Shown: piece after piece, positions 1 to 11,339 of the stretch | How positions within the stretch are numbered: the first letter of the stretch is position 1 | How the letters are laid out: each line of letters opens with the position of its first letter | Origin: Psilocybe azurescens | Taxonomy: Eukaryota; Basidiomycota; Agaricomycetes; Agaricales; Agrocybaceae | Direction of reading: 5' to 3' | Length of the DNA stretch: 64,000 bases | Assembly: GCA_023853785.1 (NCBI GenBank) | Contig: JAJIRX010000510.1 | Location: forward strand, 682,001-746,000 | Program-made: the position numbers and the translations under genes | The notes under the pieces: generated by a model | What the model was told of the DNA's origin: nothing | Database searches by the model: none | The model's input: only the letters and a program-made list of their open reading frames with translations

Positions 1-26
1 TCGCGAAGCGTACACGTCAAGTCCCG

Positions 27-770
27 TTGAAGAAGAGGCCGGCGCCCGTCTCGAAGCTCTCCAATGCTTGGCGACCGGCTCAAGAGCCACCCATTGCATC
101 GACATCCGCAGCAGCCGCTCCTCCCACCACCACTTGTCGGACCCATCCGGCTATCCAAAGAATGGAGGCATCTAATTCCAGTGCTCGTCGACCGGCTCCG
201 TCGACATCCGCAGTCGAGGGGGATGCAAGCGGGGGCCGCTCGCATCATCAAAGCAGCCTCGGCCAGGTCATCAAAGGTCAGGGAGTGGACTGAAGGAGAG
301 GTTGCCTGTAGGTCGTGCATTAGAGCACAAATACCATGCCTAGTCATGGTTGACAAGGACAACAGCGCCCATGCTTGTATGGAGTGCAACGCTAAAAGAA
401 GAAGTGCCCGTTAGCAGTGGCGAAGTCCCCCATTCTAGGTTTTGGGACAACAATCAACTACGAGATGGCAGATGATCTGTCAGGGGAGGCGTTTAATCCC
501 AATACTCGAGCAGCAAGGCGGATCCTGGAAGATATGGAGAGGAAGTGGGCAATGCCCGAGGATTTCGGAGGAATCCTCATGAGCATTGTCTCTAGCCTTC
601 GAGTGGTCAGGGACGACAGCAAGCACCTCATGTCGGAATTTCAGAAGTTGAAGGAAACTGTCAACCGGCTGGCATCCGCCCAAAACAACAACGACAGGCT
701 GGTCGACGACGTGCAAGGTGCGACCGACGTTGAGGACACCCTTCAGCAACTGCATGCAAAACGCATCTGA
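27..770 (+). pseudogene. Zn-cluster protein, copy A (frameshifted, 5' end outside window)
   Basis: A Ser/Ala/Pro-rich leader (27-290) runs into a cysteine cluster (ACRSC at about 319, then IPC, HACMEC and KKKC near 395) and then an acidic, helical tail (417-770) that looks able to form a coiled coil. The spacing is roughly C-x2-C-x6-C-x12-C-x2-C-x6-C. Coding potential passes from frame 3 to frame 1 near 285 and back near 393, so the copy carries two shifts or consensus errors. The interrupted minus-strand gene at 8,072-16,682 has the same cysteine spacing, the same lead-in (W-x-x-G-x-V/D-x-C) and a similar helical tail, so the two are paralogs. DNA or RNA binding is a guess from the cysteines. 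No known family name is claimed. Confidence 0.55.
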
Positions 771-1800
771 AGGTGAGTCGAAGCGGCATCAACAATGGCG
801 CCTCGCGGATCAGACAATGACAGTTCCAGCGGTCATGATGGGGACATGCCCAAAGTCCGTGAAAGTTATATCGCTTCCTGTAAGCGTCTTCTATGCAGGC
901 CTGACAGCACAGATGGAATTACCAATGAAGATGGAGCAGGGGCCGCCTTGAAACGCAAGGCAACCAGCGACTGTTGCTGGACATAGCCTATCCAAGAAAC
1001 AAAAATGTAGGAATGGCGTGTACTTTTTCTGCACCCTCTCGGCAACATATTTGTTATATATTTTGTCTTGTCATTCCGTCGTGCTGGGCTTTCTTGTTGG
1101 ACATCGCCCTGTCTTTTTTTTTTTGGGACTTTTACATTTAGTTTTTGTTTGCATTTAATACATCAGGGCCCGTAGTAGTCTGTTGTTCATTTGGCCCCCA
1201 CATTAAAATTATACTATATACAGAATTATAATGCAGTTTTGGTCACTTAATTCATGAAAACAGTATGATTCAGCTTCTTAGACAAAGAAAGTGGCAGGTT
1301 GAAGGCGGTGGCCACATACTTTTTGTAAATATAACCGGCCACCGCCTTTGCACTGGTCTTTGACTGGTGGGCAGTTGTGCCCACTACGCAAGTGGGATAA
1401 TTGGCACGGCAAATTTTCATGGGGGAAAATGGGAAAGCCGTTGCAAAAAAAACGATTCTTGTGCAGCTTTGTGTAAAAAAGCCTGGCATGCACGTACAAA
1501 CTGACATCTCAATCGGAATGACTGATTGATGACTCTGGCGGCCGTCATCAACAAAATAGGTGCCCAGTGATTTCACACGGCTTCCATTTTGGTATAAAAC
1601 TATCTACAATGCTTCTTTCCAGAGCCCGGATGCCAAGAGATCAATAAGCTGGAAGGGATAACCAAGGGATATCAAAATAATTGTCTTTATTTGTGGTCAC
1701 CTTCCACTGGGAACTTTTTTTCTTCTTGTCGATCATCCTACATCCTGATAACGTTAATTCTCTACCTACTCCTACTAAATCAAAAGCTCTGTTTATTATT
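771..1800. other. No clear gene; weak tail fragment at 795-986
   Basis: A 63-codon open frame at 795-986 (Ser/Asp-rich, then Lys/Arg) may be the last part of the Zn-cluster copy to its left. The rest is AT-rich with homopolymers and has no recognisable coding, RNA or terminal-repeat signal. Confidence 0.4.
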
Positions 1801-3022
1801 ATGGACTCTGAAAACCTCAATACATCAAACTCAAAGATATCCCATTCCGCCGAACCTGTCAATCCAACGAAATGCTCAATTACTGCGCACCATGAAGATA
1901 TGGAGGGCATAAACTTTTCCAAGGTCCATATACCTCATCCTGACAACATGGTGGATCCTGGTAGGGACTTGGTTTCTGTCACAGCCGGCCCTATTGTCGG
2001 TTTAATGAAATTGTCTATGTATGTTCGTGAATGTCCTTTGTGAAAATGAAATCTGAAAAATTGTTTGCAGTCTTATACACTCTCGTCATGTCAACATTGA
2101 GAAAGTCCTTGCCTGCCCTGGCTTTTCGGTAGTGCAGTTTAGCGAATTTACTGACGCAAAGAATCATTATGAAGAGCAATGGATGTTGGGGAAGGTTCGG
2201 CTAGTCACGATAAACGGCGACATTATTTCTTCAAAGAATCAAAGTAAATGCCCAGCCATCACGTCGGTGACCATCCCAACACAAAGTACTGTGCAAGCAG
2301 CTGCCCGGGTTCCGACTATTGCATCCCCAGCAACTGATACGGAGGCCGGTACTGTTCAGGGAACTGCTTGCACTGCAGCCATCGCGATCACGCCATATTC
2401 TTATTCTGCCCCAGCAAGCGATAAAGCTCTTGCCGTGTACCTGGAAGTTGCTCCTACAAATTATGTGGCGCTACAAGTTGAGCCTGCCACCGATACAGAA
2501 ATTGCCACTGTGTTGCCATCCAGTGTAGGAACAAGTGAAGGTGTGGGTACCCTCTCCAGGACACACATGTCTTTGGCGGCCGCTATGGAATTGCCAACTA
2601 TTGTTGGTCTCAAGTGCACACCTCTCCCTTCAGAATCCACCCTGGACACCGAAAATTTGCAACCTCACGTTAGTGATGAAAGCCCTTACAGTGTGATTGC
2701 TATGGATGCAGCCACGGCCGACTCTCAGCAATCCGATTCTGTTACATTGGGTGCGGCCTTCATGAAGTCACCGGGCGGGCCTAACGCTGCAAAGCAGTTC
2801 CTTCTTTGTGCAGGAGTCTTCACTTCCAGATCTTGCTCCAATTGCCAACAACGTGCCATTGAAAAAAGACCGGTGGTCAACATCCAAGCAGAACAGGATC
2901 GTTGGGATTATGCAAGAGCTTATTATGACAAAGTATATAAACCCAATCATGTTTTCCTCCCGGTCGACCTGAAAGCGGCTGCCAAGGAAGGATATGTCGC
3001 CCCCTCAGTCCCCCTACTGTAA
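1801..3022 (+). CDS. Hypothetical protein with RNase H1 N-terminal (viroplasmin)-like domain
   Basis: Start ATG at 1801. One intron at 2019-2070 (52 nt, GTATGT..TTGCAG) splits an Ile codon and keeps the frame, giving about 390 residues. Residues of the form VTAGPIVGLM, then about 25 residues later FSVVQFSEFTDAKNHYEEQW and GKVRLV, fit the pattern of the small fold found at the N terminus of eukaryotic RNase H1 and in caulimovirus viroplasmin (VGxxxGxY ... F..F.t..eA...). The rest is Thr/Ala/Pro-rich and disordered. A cluster with CAGVF..RSCSNCQQR lies near the C terminus. No RNase H catalytic domain follows. Genes of this type are abundant near transposons in mushrooms; the role is unknown. 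Domain assignment is by eye only. Confidence 0.5.
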
Positions 3023-3541
3023 TCCTCCGTCCATGGAAATATGCGGTGGATCTCCGTGTCGAGGCCTTCTTGGAATACAAGAAAGCTCGGGAAAGGGCTC
3101 TTGAAACCGAAGTTCGACGGACGCCCGGAGAATTCTAAACCTTCAGCTGCGGCGACAAGAATTAAGAAGTCGGATAGGGTCAAAGATAAAAGAAATTTCT
3201 AATTGAACCGGAGTCCGACAAGGAGTTGTTGGACACCCCACCGCCAAACCCTAATGGTTTTACAAATCTATTCAAATACGAAGACATATTCGATGAGGCA
3301 ACTATGAAAATGGCCATCGAGGGAGAAGTACAGAGACAAGGTTGTAAACGATGAAAGTGAAGAGTACATCAGCAACTTGACTCCCCCGGCGTCCATAGTG
3401 GATTCTGATTACTTCATCAGAAACTCGAAAAGAAAACCAAAAGCGGACCTCTGCATCAACGATAATATGCCTCAGTGCTGAACTACGTGAGTGTGTGATT
3501 TGATATATAAATCGAAAACCAAAACACAAACCAGAGAGGAA
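3023..3541 (+). other. Derelict coding tail after the preceding gene
   Basis: Past the stop at 3020-3022 another frame reads on with RPWKYAV..., a Lys/Glu-rich helix and stops at about 3,137. It could be the original C-terminal part of the 1,801-3,022 gene after a shift. The remainder (3,140-3,541) holds only short broken frames. Confidence 0.3.
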
Positions 3542-5201
3542 TGGTCTAGACTAGATAAGACGACTCTCTCCCTGTTGAGTTAAAGTGAGGGCTGGCTTTG
3601 CCACTAGGTTGTGTAGATGTATGTGGTCTGAGGAGGGCAGGGACATATGAAGGAGGAGGAATGGATGAGGGGATATAAAATGCCCTTGAGTATTTACTGG
3701 GAGGAAGCAACCCGACTTGATTAGGGTAGAACGGTGTGAATGAGGTGTGATGACTGTGGAGGGGCCAAATGACTAGATAAATCGTAGGAATTGATACGGG
3801 GGGCAGGAGTGAGAATGTAGTCTTGATCCTAGTGCGCTTCAATCGAGTCTACAGTGTCTGCAAAGCTAGAAGTAAAGCCTGCTGATAGAGTAATGACTTG
3901 AGCGGCCTGGAGTGATAGATGATGAAGGATTGTGCGATGTTCTTGAACCAAAAAAATCAAACAGAGCGGTAGAGTGAATGAGGGATGACTAGGGCGATGG
4001 ATGAAGATGACAACAAGACCAAGATTGCTGAATAAAAATATTCTGGAGTGACTGAAGCGATGGGGAGTTGAGGATCTTGATGTAGAGGAAGAATGAAGGG
4101 TCTGGAGGATGGTAGGATCGAAATGAACTGGACAAAATTCTCTGTGATGAGAGAGCGAGAGTGGTTGGATAGGCTGGTCTAGCCACTGATGAACGTCTTG
4201 AATAACTGGAGTGATTGTTGAATTTCGTGCTGAATACTGATAGAGATTGATTGAATGCGTGCTTGGAGTGCTGGACTGAGTACTTGATAACTTGAAATCT
4301 TTGCTGTGAAGAAAGTTGGGGCTTGTAACTTCCTTGCATTCCAAGCGATACTAATACATGGTTTATATACCAGAGAACATAGAAAAATATTTAAAAGAGA
4401 TCAAGCGTCCAAACTATACCAATCATTCTGTGGAACGACACCCAGTAGTCCCATCTATCAACTACATACAATAGATTGAAAGCTGACGGAGTTTAGGAGT
4501 GAAAAATAGAAGGATGAGTAAGTAAGTAACATAGGATGAGTAAGAAGTATAAGCAGGATTATGAAAAGCGAAGTGAGATGAGTAAGAAAGAAGCGAAGCT
4601 GAGTAAGTACAATAAGCAAGAATGACAAAAGGAAGGAAGGATTAATCATATGAAAGTGTCAGACAATAGAAAAGGAGCCAAAATAGCGAACAAGTACCAT
4701 GCTAATGAATAGAACCAGTCTATTCATGGCACAGCTCAGTCATCCATTACCAAGACTGCTGAGTGAGACAAAGATTTGCTGCATATGTGGAATCCAGTTA
4801 AGGACCAAATAGTTGTAGATGATCAAATGCTGATGACGATGGTGATATATGATGCTGTGCAGTGCTGTGCATACTAGGATGGATAGAAATGATGTCCAAG
4901 AATAATCTGCGCATAGCCTTGAGGTTCGAAATAGATAGACGATTGGATCATTGATAGGGAATGTAACTGATCAAATGGTTGAAGTGGAGATTGAAAGTTG
5001 GAATGGAGCTTGAAGTGGACTGTGAATGGGCTTTGACATTGAATATTGAGGGATGTGCTTCAGATAAAAATGCGAAATAATAACCCTGGCTTCTGCATGC
5101 AATGGGGAGTCAAGACAGATGCTCTAAGCTTATAGATAAATCTCATATCCAATCAAAATTGGTGTATGACACTGGTGCAGATAGAGGTGGGGCATTCCAC
5201 A
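3542..5201 (-). repeat. Non-coding LTR-like block
   Basis: About 1.66 kb with strong strand asymmetry (purine-rich on plus) and no protein-like frame. Read on the minus strand it begins TGTGGAATGCCCCACC at 5,201, has a TATATAA-like box near 4,370 and reaches GGATCAAGACTACA at about 3,816. TG...ACA ends and this layout resemble long Ty3/Gypsy LTRs of basidiomycetes. I found no matching target duplication, and no gag-pol frame adjoins it, so a solo or truncated LTR is an inference. The 171-codon minus frame at 3,829-4,344 is not convincing as a gene. Confidence 0.35.
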
Positions 5202-5220
5202 ACTGCAATAGATCCTCAGC

Positions 5221-7985
5221 ATGATCCAAGGATGCCCTGTGCAGCACCTGGACTGTCAATCTGGAAGAATGAAGAATCAGCTATCCTTCAGCGCAAATGT
5301 TGCCGGCTATCGAGCAGCACCTCGTAAAGAGAAGTCACAATGGGTGGCAAAGAATGTTGTTCCTTTAATAAAGACGGTGTTCAGTGAAACCTACAAAAAA
5401 AAATACACGGAGAAGGATTCAACGCTTCTTAAGCAGTGGGACAAGAAGAAATTAGTGAGTAGGTGCTGAGATAGGTTCATAAAAGTCGTACTAACATTGT
5501 TCAGCAAATTTATACCTGGTTCAGGAACAATGCGGCGACTGAAAGAACAATGCAAATTCCAGGATTTAATATCAAAACTAGTTATGGCTCACTAATATCG
5601 TCCGTTAAAAAAGATGAAATTGAGATAGAGGCAAAAGGCTGGCGTAGGAGCATATGGAAGAACAAGCGGCGGCCGGCATTGAGCCTATGTCTCAATCGGA
5701 AGCCGGTAGTAGCAAAAATTGGATTCGATTTTATTCTGCTGCCAAATCAATAGTCAGAAAAAGAATGAACAAGGAAGAAAAGGAAGAGCTAATAACGAAG
5801 CTGGAAGAATGGGAAAAGGAGGCATCCCCGAGATGTTCAAGCACAGTGTTAGAAATAGACAATAATGCACAAATCAGTAGCTATACTGATGAGTAACAAT
5901 AGAGTCAAATCTCAAATGCGCAACAATGACAAGTATGAGTGAAAATAGTAAATTGCTTCTGTAGACTCCAAATCTTGTTCTAGTGTCTTTGTTTCCTCAG
6001 ACATAGTAGGAATACTGGTCTTTTACATGGCTAAGTGTCTAAAAATGGCGAGGCGTGACTATAGGTGTCCACAATATTGCGTCAAAACACCAAACCTATA
6101 ATTACGTGACAAATTATATATCACCGGAACCGTCTCAACGAGGGGATTCCGGATCAGTGATCAGAATTTGAATAACTTTACTCTACAAAAAGTTATTAAC
6201 AGAACAGTGTGCAAAAACACTGAAAAGAGCGAATTCTAACTAAGTGTCCATTTGTACAAGTCCAAATATCAAGTGTAGAACATTAGAAACAAAGTGTTTA
6301 ATCACAAAAACTAACACACAGTCAGTATAGTTGCCATTCTGATCAGCCATTGTCTATTGTTCTAATCCTTCCCCATCAATCAGGAATGCATATAAATATG
6401 GGAGCAAGATCATACGGGCAATGGACAAGGCATGGTTTAATTCTATGAGAATGAGAACAGTGGCATTTGAATGTCATTATGATAAAGATGGGAACATGCA
6501 CTTTTCAATGTTTGTCCTGCAACTGACTTGCTTTCCGAGTACAATAACAAGACAAGATTTACAGATATGACACACTGCGTCTAAATAACGATCCATCAGG
6601 AATGTTATCATTTGACATTGATGAGCCAGAGGCATACAGCTTGGCAATGGAGGGTTTTGTTCGGTGGTCCAAGAAGATTGCACGACTTGAAAATCCTAAT
6701 CAGGGTCCGGATGCGGAGCCTGAAGTGATCAAAACAAGAACATTTACGGTCGCCGATCTCACATATACGGCCGCCAAAATGCCACAGATTCCGCCCACCT
6801 ATATTGAACAAAAACGGAACCGAAACCCATGTTATTCAGAGAGATATAGTAAGAACATTGTGGAATAAGCATCTTGGTATGTCAAAAAATGGCACTGCCT
6901 TGACAATTGCTCACAATTTTTAGAGCTTGGTAAAGGGCCAAAAGGCAGAGTCCCCTACAAGCTCATGGTACAAAATGGTTGGAAGTTATACATTGATAAA
7001 AAATACTTTCCGGCTGGGAATAGTCTTGCAGGAGCCCGGAAAGTATAGCGCAGAAGAAGTACAGAAAATACTCTATCTGTGGAGGAGGCGTCAGGACAAG
7101 TTTGTTATACCCTTCAAATTTACAGCATTTCCAGGAAAGGGCCACATAACGGCAGCCGCCTATCCTGCTGGACTTTTCGATGGATATTCCGAACCGGCCA
7201 CCGACGATCCTGACAATGTCACACCACCCTTCTCAAGTTTGATTCCCATGGAGCCTGCCAGTGAATCAGACGAAGAAGGATACATCCACAAGGTTAGGGA
7301 GAGATCTCCATCGTGTGAAATGTCTGAAGTAGAGGGCACCGACGGTCATCTCATACAACAAAACCAAAACAATGTTGGCGGCCACCTCACAGACTCTATT
7401 GGTCATAATCAACCAGCACAAACCAGTGTTGTGCAATCGTCCACTGTGCAATTGTATGTCCACCATGTTAGGGAGCGATCTCCATCGTCCGAATCGTCTG
7501 AAGTAGAGGGCGCCGATGATCATCTCATACAACAAAACCAAAACAATGTTGGCGGCCACCTCACAGACCCTGTTTGTTATGATCAACCAACACAAACCAC
7601 TGTTGTGCAATCTTCCACTATGCAATTGGAAAGCAACTTCCAACAAGAAACTAATCAAGCAGTCGGTCGCCGAAGTCATTGCTTGTCTCAAATCGCTCAT
7701 GAAGATGGAATCCTGCAAGAATCACGAATACAGTCACTGCCATCAATTCAACAATTGGATAAGCATCTTCATCCTTCTACCTCTTCAACCAGCAAAGAAA
7801 AAGTTTCAAAAAACTTAGGGACCACAGTAAGAAGGTCTAGCCGAATTGCTATTCCTGTAGCCGCGGCCGCCGCTGTGAACAAGTCAAAAACGACGTCGGG
7901 GCCGTCAAAGGCCAAAGTAAAGTCATCAATAAGCACAGCTATTAATAAAGGCAGAACCGCATCTGGAAAGGCGAGGCATAAATAG
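5221..7985 (+). pseudogene. Uncharacterised Agaricomycete repeat-associated gene, decayed
   Basis: Exon 1 starts at 5221. An intron at 5,455-5,504 (50 nt, GTGAGT, CTAAC, TTCAG) joins KKKL to QIYTWFRNN. After a shift near 5,645 comes a helical piece with NWIRFYSAAK and LEEWEKEASP (5,660-5,896). A later piece reads WFNSMRMRTVAFECHYDKDGN (about 6,430-6,500). An intron at about 6,877-6,923 leads to a piece starting GKGPKGRVPYKL and, after another shift near 7,015, EPGKYSAEEVQKILYLWRRR. The C-terminal half (7,250-7,985) is disordered, holds two copies of a roughly 195-nt unit (RERSPS..EVEG...LIQQNQNNVGGHL) and ends in Lys/Arg/Ser-rich sequence. Proteins with this order of blocks recur in mushroom genomes. 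No enzyme motif is seen. At least two shifts suggest a pseudogene. The stop lies 87 bp from the convergent end of the Zn-cluster gene. Confidence 0.5.
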
Positions 7986-8071
7986 TAATCTCTTCCCTTC
8001 CCTTCAATTTCCATGAAGTAGCAGTACCATTAGTCCGTACCTAAATAGCAATAAATAAATTGATATAAAAA

Positions 8072-9545
8072 CTATACTCTCTTCTTCTTTGTCTCATGAT
8101 CCTCATTTCCCTCCAATTCCATTTTGCATTTCAAAGCCATTGTAGTGGCATACCCCACCTCCTCATATTCCCCATGCCAATCATTGTCTTCTTTCCCCAC
8201 TGCTCCGGCCTCCGGGGTTGGAGAACAAGGATATGGCACCAGTGTGTTTGGCACCAGTTCTGTGTAACGGAAACGTGGTATATAAGTTGCTGGCTCCAAA
8301 GTACCTTCTGGAATCCAACTATTGCAGTTTGGTTTTTCAACTGGCTGAGTTGTAAATCCTCCTGCGTCATCGGCAACCGTGCTGGTTGAAGAATCTGTTG
8401 AAAACAATTTTGGCTGATCCAGTAGCTCTGTTGTTACTACCCCCTGATATGTTACTTGTTGAATCTTGATTTAGTCCAGGCAAAGAGTTTGCAGCGCCCT
8501 GGTTTGCTGTGGGCCGCAATGACTGCGGCATCTGGATCGATGTTGAATGTGTCGCCGGCAGCCTTGGTGAGGGGTGTGTTGTCGTCGGCAGTTGGGACAG
8601 TAGGAAGTGTCAGTTCTGTAGTACCTGATTGCTTGGGGACATCCTGGTTTGCTGGGGCCTCTGATTCATCGAACTTCCCTCCATAGTTGCCAGATTTTGG
8701 GGGAGGAGCATCACCTTTGGCCTCCGCTACGGACTCCGCAATGTCGTTTACGATGGGCGCTGGTGACCAACTTTGGACTGATGAAACCTGATGACTGGAT
8801 CATTCTGAACGATGCCCCCTTGTTTATCATTCCCATCCACCCCTTCATCTCTTGCAGATCCTTCTCCAATACTTGTTGTTTGTTTTGAATATCTTGGACA
8901 CCCTGCAAGATATCCCCCAGAAGGTCATCCGCGTTGGAGGGCTCGTGATGTTGGTGGACCTTCTGCAAGATCTCGGCAAGAAGGTCCCCCAAGTCGTTAC
9001 AACCAGGATGTTCTCCCAGTTGTCTGAGCATACCATCACTCAGAGGTGTCTTGAAGTGGAGCCTGATGTTTGCTGTGTTGGCCAAAGGGCATCGTTTTTG
9101 CCATTCTTGCAAGCCCAACATGCGTGTCCCTCCCATGCTGTCTCATCGGCGAGGACCAAGCACCTTCGACTTGCTTTCAGGCACGAATCGCAAGAAACAT
9201 CGCCATCAACCCACCCTTTTACTTCAGCATTATGGTCAGACTTAAGGGAGGAATCTGGTGGGGCTGAACTGCCAGCCTTAACGGCCTCCCCCGGGCGGCC
9301 GCTTTTTTGTGTGCTTTCTTTGGAGCAGCCGCTGCTTTATCTTCCTGACCAGGTTTCGCAGGCTTTGGAGTTATCCTGTCAACATTTTTTGTAGATTCCT
9401 CTGTAATAATTTGTTAAAATATGTAACAAGCAATATGAGATCAACTAACTCTTTATTTTAGGCGTCACCTCGTTCTGGGTTTCGTGGGTTTCATGGGTTT
9501 CCTGGTGTCGCCTTTTTGTCTCACCTCCATCGTCATCGCTGGAAA
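8072..9545 (-). pseudogene. Zn-cluster protein, copy B, C-terminal part (split by KDZ insertion)
   Basis: This is the downstream part of a minus-strand gene whose start is at 16,682. From high to low coordinate it reads VIVSSDDDGGETKRR (ends about 9,463), an intron at about 9,403-9,455, a Lys/Ala/Pro-rich stretch, the cluster GDVSCDSC...RRC...HACWAC (about 9,120-9,210), a Leu/Gln-rich coiled-coil segment (8,790-9,060) and a Pro/Ser-rich C terminus ending ETKKKRV at 8,072. It changes frame near 9,285, 9,090 and 8,500. The cysteine block matches the copy at 27-770. A nuclear DNA-associated role is plausible from the basic and acidic tracts but not shown. Confidence 0.55.
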
Positions 9546-9553
9546 CTATAACC
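9546..9553. repeat. Target-site duplication (left), CTATAACC
   Basis: The 8-mer CTATAACC abuts the left TIR of the KDZ element and is repeated exactly at 16,119-16,126. An 8-bp duplication is what Zisupton/KDZ-type elements make. Confidence 0.85.
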
Positions 9554-9577
9554 GAGGTCTTTACCCTCACCCATATA
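9554..9577 (+). repeat. KDZ left terminal inverted repeat
   Basis: 24 nt beginning GAGGTCTTTACC. It pairs with 16,095-16,118 read on the minus strand with five mismatches (positions 2, 4, 5, 13 and 14). Confidence 0.8.
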
Positions 9578-9580
9578 TTC

Positions 9581-9920
9581 GGTGGAGTCCACCAACTCCG
9601 GCATGGAGTTGGTGGACTCCACATGGAGTTTGGTGATCTTTTTTGGCAGGTATCCCAGCCATTTAGGGGTGGAGGCTCCACATGGAGTCCAGCCGGAGTC
9701 GACTCATCCTCCATGTGGACCAATGTGGAGGATGTGGAATTCCATGTGGACTCCATGTGGAACTTCATTTGGAGTTCATGTGGAGTCCACATGGAGTTCA
9801 ACATGCTCCACATGGATTCTATTTGGATTTAACCTATGAATAATGTATATCAACATGACTACACAATTTTAGGACCAGATTCAAATGGACTCCATGTGGA
9901 GGAAGGTCCCCGGATTTTAT
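9581..9920. repeat. Left subterminal array of TGGAGTCCA/TGGACTCCA motifs
   Basis: A dozen or more near-palindromic 9-mers (TGGAGTCCA, TGGACTCCA, TGGAGTTCA and one-base variants). 9,583-9,599 and 9,605-9,621 are inverse copies and could form a hairpin next to the TIR. Such subterminal arrays are usual transposase-binding sites in DNA transposons; that use here is an inference. Confidence 0.75.
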
Positions 9921-11339
9921 ATATATTTTATTTTAATTTTAAACAATTTATTAAAACCAAGAAAAAACTACAATACACGGGAATTGAACTCTTGACATCA
10001 CAGCAAGAAATATATACGTGTTTTACCACTGCACTATATCAGCTTTATTAAATTAATAAAACAACGTGTCCATATACCTGCGTCCAAGTCACATGCAGCA
10101 ACATGTGACCACGTTCAGCATAATTGGCACGCAAGCCACGCGCAAATATTTGTTTGTGGCGCGCGGCCAACATTTGATTGTGGCACGGACAGCCACATTG
10201 CCACTTTCCCCCCACTTCCCCCACTGCCCCCTCCCTCACTGCCACTCGCCACCGTCGACTATTGCATCCACGATCGTGGACGATCGTGCATGATATGGCC
10301 CCCAGACCCGGTCTGGGGCCCCTATATCCGCATCCGGACCCATCACCACCGCTCCACCCTCATCCGCTGGCCCCCCAAACGTGGTCGCCAACATCTCGAA
10401 TCGGACGCCGCACAGGTGCCCAGCAAGCGTACATGCTGCAGGGCTCGAGGCACAAACAATGACAACAACGATACCAACAATCCCCACGCCGAATATGATG
10501 ACTACGAAGACCGTTTGACTGCCAAACCAGGGAGTAGGGTGTCCAAGGCGACATGGCTGGGCAAGAAAGGAGGTCCCCGCAGGTGCGTATACCCCTCCTT
10601 TTTCATTTTTATTCGCCTCACTGACGTTTTCAACAGGAAACCTGCCCTTGAAAAGGCCAGGAAGGAAGCCGGGGTCGATATACCCCGCTGACAAAGCCCT
10701 TACCTAGTACATCCCCACCCCCTACCCCTTCCTATTCATATTCAAAATTTTATTTCTCTTTTTTTTTACTGTTTTTTTTTTTGTAGTACAGAATGTGTGC
10801 TCGAGACGAGCAGCACCACGGTAGCACCCCCACCACACCGCTCGGGCGGCGTATCAGCTGCCGCCCCTGTCCCTGCTACACCCGTCCCTGCCCTCGTCTC
10901 CGCCGCCAGCTCATCCAGGCGATGCAAGGGCGCTGACGCGTACGTGGAGCCCGTAGATGGCAACCATGGCAACAACCGAGACAAGGACGGTGACTACGAC
11001 AACGACGAGGACGCAGACCGCAACCACGACAAAGGACCACGACAAAGATGAAGACCACGACAAAGACGAAGACCACGACAAGCACGGGCACAGCCAGCGA
11101 CAAGCACAAGCACAGCCACGACAAGCACAAGCACGGCCACAAGCACGGCCATGGCAACGACGACAGCGAAGGCAACAACATGGCCAACAACAGCCATGCC
11201 GAGGGACGACGACGGCCACAACAACAACAACGACTGCAACGGCGACCACAACGGCGAAGATGACGGGAGTGAGGCCAGGGGAGAGGGTGGGCGTGACGCT
11301 GCCGCCGCCACCAAACCTGCCCAGGAGATTGCATGAGCG
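9921..11339 (+). other. KDZ element leader with low-complexity frames
   Basis: No certain gene. An open frame at 10,290-10,691 (SKATWLGKKGG..., ending GVDIPR) with a possible intron near 10,583-10,636 could be a 5' coding part. After it, 10,950-11,270 is a (GAC/CAC/AAC)n-type tract that gives His/Asp/Lys-rich or Thr-rich protein in different frames, so frame choice is not informative there. A T-rich tract at 10,748-10,784 could be part of an intron acceptor. Confidence 0.4.

Noticed and set aside
3829..4344. 171-codon minus frame rich in Ser/His/Thr
   Set aside because: Composition follows the purine/pyrimidine bias of the LTR-like block; no domain and no introns.
9581..9920. CRISPR-like regular repeats
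   Set aside because: Motifs are unevenly spaced near-palindromic 9-mers at transposon ends in a eukaryote; no spacers and no cas genes.
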